Source: Nematopogon swammerdamellus (lineage: Eukaryota > Arthropoda > Insecta > Lepidoptera > Adelidae). Taken from it: DNA of 64,000 nucleotides. Position 1 is the first letter of the stretch; the number at the start of each line of letters is the position of its first letter. Positions 63,291 to 64,000 of this stretch are shown here, one piece after another. The notes under the pieces are model-generated. The model saw nothing but the letters and a program-made list of their open reading frames with translations, was not told the DNA's origin and searched no databases. The DNA lies in contig OX336340.1 of the NCBI GenBank assembly GCA_946902875.1, positions 24,505,566-24,569,565 on the forward strand, given 5' to 3'. A program made the translations under genes and the position numbers.

Positions 63291-63360
63291 CTTGTTAGCT
63301 CAGTGGTAAGCATGTGGGGTTTGCATTTTTTGGACCATGGGTTCGAATCCCACCAAATCT
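63291..63360 (+). tRNA. tRNA-like pol III promoter pair, not a clear tRNA
   Basis: TTAGCTCAGTGG (A box) and GGTTCGAATCC (B box) are correctly ordered, but the acceptor and anticodon stems do not form well. Probably a tRNA pseudogene or SINE head. Confidence 0.25.
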
Positions 63361-63504
63361 TTTTGGTTTTTTTTTCTTTTTTAAGCAATGTTACGGTGTT
63401 TAAATTGTTTTAGGGTGTTTAGTTTTTTTTATAACCACATAAGAATTATTTTGGGAAATGCAAACTTGTAACAAAAACGACATGCACCGCCTCAAAATTA
63501 GGTT

Positions 63505-63571
63505 AGGGTTAATATATAGAAGATGCGTCGCGTAGAGATGCGTAGCGACGCATCTTCTATATATTAACCCT
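63505..63571. repeat. perfect 27 bp inverted repeat (13 bp loop)
   Basis: Left arm 63505-63531 (AGGGTTAATATATAGAAGAT..) and right arm 63545-63571 are exact complements around a 13 bp loop. It may be a small MITE. Confidence 0.88.
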
Positions 63572-64000
63572 GGTTATATTTTTTTTAAACCAGCAAAACA
63601 TCATTTATTTATCACTTCCAAAGAGTTTGTATTACGTCGCTGCGCTCCTTTATAGAGCGACCCTATGGGCACACGGCTAGGAGAACGAATGAAGCCCGCT
63701 GCGGGGTGTAGTGCGGGCAGGGGAACGACGTTCGGCTCCTACTCGGGCATGCGCGAACGGAAAGCGTCCAAGCGTAGAAACAATGTATCTCTTATTTTGC
63801 AAAATTTAATTTGTATTGTAAGTGAGGTGTAGGTACCTTAATAAATTCTTACGGTGCTTACTTTTATTACTTTATCCTATTACTTTAAGTGAGCTAAACT
63901 TGTATGAATATATTTGTTTCTCGGAAACGGCCCTAACGATTTCGACGAAATTTTATTGTATTTAGATAATGTTACTTTTTCAAGTTTATTCATCTACATA
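63572..64000. other. right edge, non-coding
   Basis: A moderately GC-rich stretch (63640-63770) is followed by AT-rich sequence. No feature was recognised. Confidence 0.4.

Noticed and set aside
1..64000. CRISPR arrays, phage or plasmid features, bacterial operons
   Set aside because: None seen; the tandem repeats present are within transposable elements or microsatellites.

Overview
The window is eukaryotic nuclear DNA from an insect, most probably a lepidopteran (moth or butterfly). The evidence is AT-rich spacers crowded with short interspersed repeats, many copies of a GCCCGCGGCTTCG-type repeat that is widespread in Lepidoptera, GT..AG introns, and two recognisable host genes. The species cannot be named from the sequence alone.

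Layout. 1-26.9 kb holds no complete gene. It is dense in repeats: SINE pieces, MITEs, a 1.45 kb solo-LTR candidate (8.9-10.3 kb), a 1.6 kb hAT-type transposon remnant with an 8 bp target duplication and a nested MITE (11.6-13.2 kb), and a 1.2 kb foldback element built from tandem sub-repeats (16.3-17.5 kb). The last 5 kb before the first gene carries eight CACGTG E-boxes, two of them arranged as a 7 bp-spaced tandem pair. 27.0-33.7 kb (+) holds four exons of clockwork orange (cwo), the bHLH-Orange repressor of the circadian clock. Its 5' exon or exons were not securely found. 33.7-42.3 kb is intergenic repeat DNA. 42.8-48.9 kb (-) holds a complete two-exon gene for the largest subunit of the snRNA-activating protein complex (SNAPC4/SNAP190, Drosophila Pbp95), with a 3 kb intron full of SINEs.

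49.1-63.1 kb holds two 6.0 kb non-LTR retrotransposons on the minus strand. Each has a gag-like ORF1 with three CCHC knuckles, an ORF2 with endonuclease, reverse transcriptase and RNase H, a (GAA)n 3' tail, and a target-site duplication (13 bp and 11 bp). The first appears intact. The second has a frameshift near the start of ORF1. They are related but clearly diverged, and look like I-clade elements.

The most distinctive repeat biology is in the SINEs. One family has a tRNA-like head. A second has a tRNA-like A box fused to a 5S rRNA-derived promoter. A third variant has an unrelated head. All three share a central module (GTAAAACTGTAGGTCCCTT.. through GGTTGGTACCACCG), and the tRNA-headed family has a tail different from the other two. 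All calls are by eye; no database search or alignment was run.
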